DNA of 64,000 nucleotides from Actinomycetota bacterium (lineage in GTDB: Bacteria; Actinomycetota; Actinomycetes; S36-B12; UBA10799). The translations under genes were made by a program, and so were the position numbers. Shown in pieces: positions 61,337-64,000 of the stretch (positions are counted from its first letter, which is position 1; each line of letters starts with the position of its first letter). Where the stretch lies: contig JACJWU010000005.1 in NCBI GenBank assembly GCA_020636995.1, forward strand, positions 260,617-324,616, read 5' to 3'. A model generated the notes under the pieces. It saw only the letters and a program-made list of their open reading frames with translations, was not told the DNA's origin and made no database searches.

Positions 61337-62506
61337 TCAGCGCTGCGCGGCGAACCAGTGGCGGGTCGCCGCGACCATCGCCCGCACTCCCACCTCGATC
61401 GCCCGCTCGTCGACGTCGAAGGTCGAGGCGTGCAGATCGAGGGTCTCGCCGCTGCCGTCGTGCACCCCGAGTCGCCCGTAGCACCCCGGCACGCGGTCGG
61501 TGTACCAGGCGAAACTGTCGCCGCCCCAGGACTGCTCGGTGGGCACAACCGCGGACTGGCCCAACTCATCGGCGATGGCGTCGGCCCACAGCGCGGTCGG
61601 CTCGACGTGGTTGTCGACCGGCGGTACACCGTGGCGGTAGGCGAGGTCCCATTGCACGCCGGCCTCGCCGAGGATCAGTTCCACGGACTCGGTGAGCAGC
61701 CGCCGCAGGGCCTCCCACACCACTCGATCCGGGGTGCGCAGAGTCCCCGTCAGCACCGCCTTCGCAGGGATCACGTTGGGGGCGTCACCGGAGAGGAACG
61801 AGCCCCAGACCAGCCGGATCGGACCCTTGTCCGCGCGCTCGACGCGCTCGGTCAGTACCTGCGGCAGGCGCAGCGCCAGTTCGCTGGTCACCGCGATCAG
61901 ATCGACCGTCGCCTCCGGACGTGCGGTGTGCCCACCGGGGCCGTCGAGGGTGATCCGCACGAGGTCGGAGGCCGACGACACCGGGCCGGTGCGCAGACCG
62001 ATCGTGCCGACCTGCTTCTTCGGGTCGCAGTGCAGGCCGAAGATGACGCCGACGTCGTCGAGGTGCCCCTCGTCGATGACGTCCACCGCCCCGCCCGGGA
62101 CGGTCTCCTCCGCGGGCTCGAAGATCAGGCGTACCCGTCCGGCAGGCGGGTTTTGCGCGAAGAACAGACCGGCACCCAGCACGATCGCGGTGTGCACATC
62201 GTGGCCGCAGGCGTGCGCCACCCCCTCGGACAGCGAGCGGTAGGAGGCGTGGGATTCATCGTCCATCGCCAGCGCATCGATGTCGGCTCGCAGGGCCAGT
62301 ACCGGACCGTCGCCGGTGCCGACGTCACAGACCAAGCCTGTGCCGCAGTTGAGCACCTTGGGTTCCAACCCCGCGACCTGCAGGCGGCGCACGATGGCCG
62401 CGGTGGTGCGGGTCTCCTGCGACGACAACTCTGGGTGGGCGTGCAGATCCCGCCGGAAGGAGATGAGCTCCTCCCCGCGCATCTGCAGGAACTCCGACAG
62501 GCTCAC
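61337..62506 (-). CDS. M20D-family amidohydrolase (hippurate/IAA-amino acid hydrolase type)
   Basis: A 389-residue metallo-amidohydrolase that cleaves N-acyl amino acids. FRRDLHAHPELSSQETRTTA is the family start, ALRADIDALAMDDES, HACGHDVHTAIVLGAG (metal ligands) and IFEPAEETVPGGA (Glu base) follow. The dimerisation domain is in the middle. The exact acyl substrate is unknown. Its ATG overlaps the stop of the upstream ligase gene by four bases, suggesting a shared path. Its stop abuts the fusion gene's stop with no gap. Confidence 0.9.
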   Translation of the reverse strand: MSLSEFLQMRGEELISFRRDLHAHPELSSQETRTTAAIVRRLQVAGLEPKVLNCGTGLVCDVGTGDGPVLALRADIDALAMDDESHASYRSLSEGVAHACGHDVHTAIVLGAGLFFAQNPPAGRVRLIFEPAEETVPGGAVDVIDEGHLDDVGVIFGLHCDPKKQVGTIGLRTGPVSSASDLVRITLDGPGGHTARPEATVDLIAVTSELALRLPQVLTERVERADKGPIRLVWGSFLSGDAPNVIPAKAVLTGTLRTPDRVVWEALRRLLTESVELILGEAGVQWDLAYRHGVPPVDNHVEPTALWADAIADELGQSAVVPTEQSWGGDSFAWYTDRVPGCYGRLGVHDGSGETLDLHASTFDVDERAIEVGVRAMVAATRHWFAAQR

Positions 62507-63648
62507 GGCTGCAACTCCACGGCCAATTCCTCGCGCAACAACGCGACCACATCCTTCAGCGATCCGCCGTCGGCGACGACCTTGCGTTGGCGGTTGGCCG
62601 ACGACCCTGTCTCCAGAATCTCACGCACTCCGTCCAGAGCGTCGAGTGTCCCGAGATCTTGTGCCACCGGTTGCAGCATGTCCACGATCCCGGCGATGTT
62701 CTCCTTGAACGGCTGGGTCGTCCCCGTCACGTCGGTCATCACCCGGCCGTCGAGGCCGAAGCGGCAGGCGCGCCACTTGTTCTCCCGCGCCACCCAGCTC
62801 GGGATGTCGGGCAACGGCTCGCCGGCGTCGACCCGGCGGTCCATCCAGACCACCAGCGCCTGGGCGAGTGCTGCGATCGAGCGCACCTCGCGCAATGTCG
62901 GGATGCCGTCGCACATGCGGAACTCGATGGTGCCGTAGGTCGGGTGCGGGCGGATGTCCCACCACACCTCCTTGACGCTGCGGATGGTCTCGGCCTTGAT
63001 GAGCGCGGTCATGAACCCTTCGAAGGCGGCCCAGTCGGCCATCCACGGCGGCAGGCCGGAGGTCGGCATGATCTCGAAGATCTTCGCGCGGATGCTCGCA
63101 AGGCCGGTGTCGTCGCCCATCCAGTAGGGACTCGAGGTGGACAGCGCCAGCATCTGCGGCAGGAAGCCGAGCAGCGAGTCGATGAACTTGATGGCCTTCT
63201 CTTTGCTGCGCACGCCGACGTGGAAGTGCACGCCGTGGATCGCCAGGCGCCGCGCCGGCCAGCCGATCTCGTCGATGAGGCGCTGGTAGCGCTCGCCGGG
63301 GCTCAGCCGCATCGCGTCCCAGTCGGCGAAGGGGTGGGTGCCGGACGATTCCATCGCGAGGCCGCGGGCGTCGAGGTGGGGCTTGAGTTCCAGCAGCGTG
63401 GCCTTCAGATCCGCCACCGCCTCGTCCGGGGTCTGGCACACGCCGGTGATGACCTCGATGCTGGAGTTGAACAGCTCGTGTTTGGCCTTCGGGTGTTCGT
63501 TGTCGGGGTGATCGGCGCCGATGATGCCGAGGATCTCGTCGGCGACCTCGACGTACCGGCCGGTTTCCTTGTCGACCACCCCGTACTCCACCTCAACGCC
63601 CAGGCTCGGACCGGCCGACGGGGTGAAATCGACGTGCATGCCGATCAC
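62503..63648 (-). CDS. Carboxylate-amine ligase, YbdK/glutamate-cysteine ligase 2 family
   Basis: A 381-residue ATP-dependent ligase (M4 at 63639 is an alternative start). LGVEVEYGVVDKETGRYVEVAD is the nucleotide/Glu-binding start, then HELFNSSIEVITGVCQTPDEA, IHGVHFHVGVRSKEKAIKF and YGTIEFRMCDGIPTLREVRSIAAL. The family has weak glutamate-cysteine ligase activity and the true product is often unknown; mycothiol-making actinobacteria do not need glutathione, so another amide is likely. It is coupled to the M20 hydrolase by an ATGA overlap. Confidence 0.88.
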   Translation of the reverse strand: MIGMHVDFTPSAGPSLGVEVEYGVVDKETGRYVEVADEILGIIGADHPDNEHPKAKHELFNSSIEVITGVCQTPDEAVADLKATLLELKPHLDARGLAMESSGTHPFADWDAMRLSPGERYQRLIDEIGWPARRLAIHGVHFHVGVRSKEKAIKFIDSLLGFLPQMLALSTSSPYWMGDDTGLASIRAKIFEIMPTSGLPPWMADWAAFEGFMTALIKAETIRSVKEVWWDIRPHPTYGTIEFRMCDGIPTLREVRSIAALAQALVVWMDRRVDAGEPLPDIPSWVARENKWRACRFGLDGRVMTDVTGTTQPFKENIAGIVDMLQPVAQDLGTLDALDGVREILETGSSANRQRKVVADGGSLKDVVALLREELAVELQP

Positions 63649-63703
63649 GGTAGGGGGTTGTGGGGGTTGTGGCGCGGTGTCGGCGGTGAACCCCGTGACC
63701 CAT

Positions 63704-63781
63704 CCGTTAGCACTTCGAACATTCGGTAGCGGTTCGCCGCAGCAGAACGGCTCACGGATCTACGGAGTGCTCACGCCTGTG
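63704..63781. repeat. Family A repeat, third locus
   Basis: A 24-base arm at 63707-63730 (TTAGCACTTCGAACATTCGG and TAGC) is answered by an inverted 24-base arm at 63750-63773 (GCTCACGGATCTACGGAGTG and CTCA). Each matches one of the two arms in the 9.1 kb element. It lies between the ligase start and tRNA-Glu. The other bases of the gap (63649-63871) presumably carry both promoters; I see no clear -35/-10 pair. Confidence 0.8.
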
Positions 63782-63871
63782 TTCGCGGGATAGCGGGATG
63801 GGGGCTGTTTCGGACTTGCACCTCTCGGGTACCATGAAATGGCCCTCGACGGCAGACGTCGCAGGACCAAG

Positions 63872-63944
63872 GTCCCCATCGTCTAGCGGCCTAGGACTCC
63901 GCCCTTTCAAGGCGGCAGCGCGGGTTCGAATCCCGTTGGGGGCA
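63872..63944 (+). tRNA. tRNA-Glu (anticodon TTC)
   Basis: A 73-base cloverleaf: acceptor GTCCCCA pairs with TGGGGGC (one G-U), anticodon stem CCGCC/GGCGG with loop CTTTCAA, T arm CGGG-TTCGAAT-CCCG, discriminator A. CCA is not encoded. Followed 14 bases later by tRNA-Asp. Confidence 0.97.
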
Positions 63945-63958
63945 CGCAGTACCAGTAA

Positions 63959-64000
63959 GGCCCCGTAGCGCAGTTGGTTAGCGCGCCGCCCTGTCACGGC
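63959..64000 (+). tRNA. tRNA-Asp (anticodon GTC), partial at window end
   Basis: Begins GGCCCCGTAGCGCAGTTGGT and reaches the anticodon loop CTGTCAC after stem GCCGC; the 3' half is beyond the window. The Glu-Asp order is common in actinobacterial tRNA clusters, and a Phe tRNA often follows. Confidence 0.93.

Overview
The window is GC-rich, densely coded bacterial DNA from an actinomycete-type organism (Actinomycetota). The evidence is heavy GTG start usage, 4-base ATGA/GTGA overlaps inside operons, and a characteristic gene set: WS/DGAT wax-ester synthase, MutA/MutB and Ecm mutases each with its own MeaB-type GTPase, a PAC2 protein, DUF2510, DUF779, ArsI/CadI and a trans-acting enoyl-reductase homologue. 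I cannot name the genus. No phage, plasmid, CRISPR array, rRNA or large genomic island is visible. The only transposon trace is a decayed IS481-like fragment near 23.9 kb.

Layout. 0-5.4 kb: a partial WS/DGAT, a GH13 alpha-glucosidase, and a divergent large secreted protein with a LacI-type palindrome between them. 5.6-9.0 kb: DUF2510, DinB, AlkA, a lipoprotein, DUF302 and AcpS. 9.3-14.6 kb: a tight operon of acyl-CoA synthetase, E1-alpha, E1-beta, lipoyl-E2 and an acyl carrier protein. 15-22 kb: a secreted acidic/basic two-domain protein, two MFS exporters, an alpha/beta hydrolase and a frameshifted amidohydrolase. 22-25 kb: a divergent ArsI/ArsR pair with two matching operators, small proteins, the IS remnant, DUF389 and tRNA-Lys. 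25.4-33.3 kb: secreted subtilase, secreted phosphodiesterase-like protein, PPK2, an oxidoreductase and a membrane-anchored AlbA_2 protein. 33.4-39.7 kb: enoyl-CoA hydratase, VanZ, enoyl-reductase-like protein, GNAT, a membrane-anchored GH31 enzyme with the sulfoquinovosidase signature, and a matrixin-like protease. 39.8-52.6 kb: mutA-mutB-meaB and ecm-GTPase, separated by secreted proteins (two of them a recent tandem duplication), a PLP decarboxylase and an AbiEi/DUF559 gene. 52.7-57.5 kb: geranylgeranyl-reductase-like protein, DUF779, an ExaC-type aldehyde dehydrogenase and its likely GAF regulator. 57.5-64 kb: metallophosphoesterase lipoprotein, PAC2, an ADP-ribosylglycohydrolase/phosphatase fusion, an M20 hydrolase, a YbdK-type ligase, tRNA-Glu and a partial tRNA-Asp.

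Metabolic picture: propionyl/methylmalonyl and ethylmalonyl-CoA chemistry (two B12 mutases), storage lipid, alpha-glucan and probably sulfoquinovoside use, aldehyde oxidation, polyphosphate, and a 2-oxoacid dehydrogenase that may deliver its acyl group to a dedicated carrier protein.

The most unusual feature is not a gene. Most long intergenic gaps, especially between converging genes or just after stop codons, contain arrays of a short word (about 16-24 bp) in direct and inverted copies. I find seven unrelated word families at thirteen loci. Several recur at distant loci: family A at 1.3, 9.1 and 63.7 kb; B at 5.5 and 30.0 kb; C at 17.6 and 27.8 kb, each with exactly seven tandem units; F at 33.4 and 56.1 kb; G on both sides of the AbiEi/DUF559 gene at 48.75 and 49.73 kb. 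Stop codons of neighbouring genes often lie inside these elements. They look like REP-type or terminator-type mobile palindromes, and family G is arranged around a putative nuclease gene.
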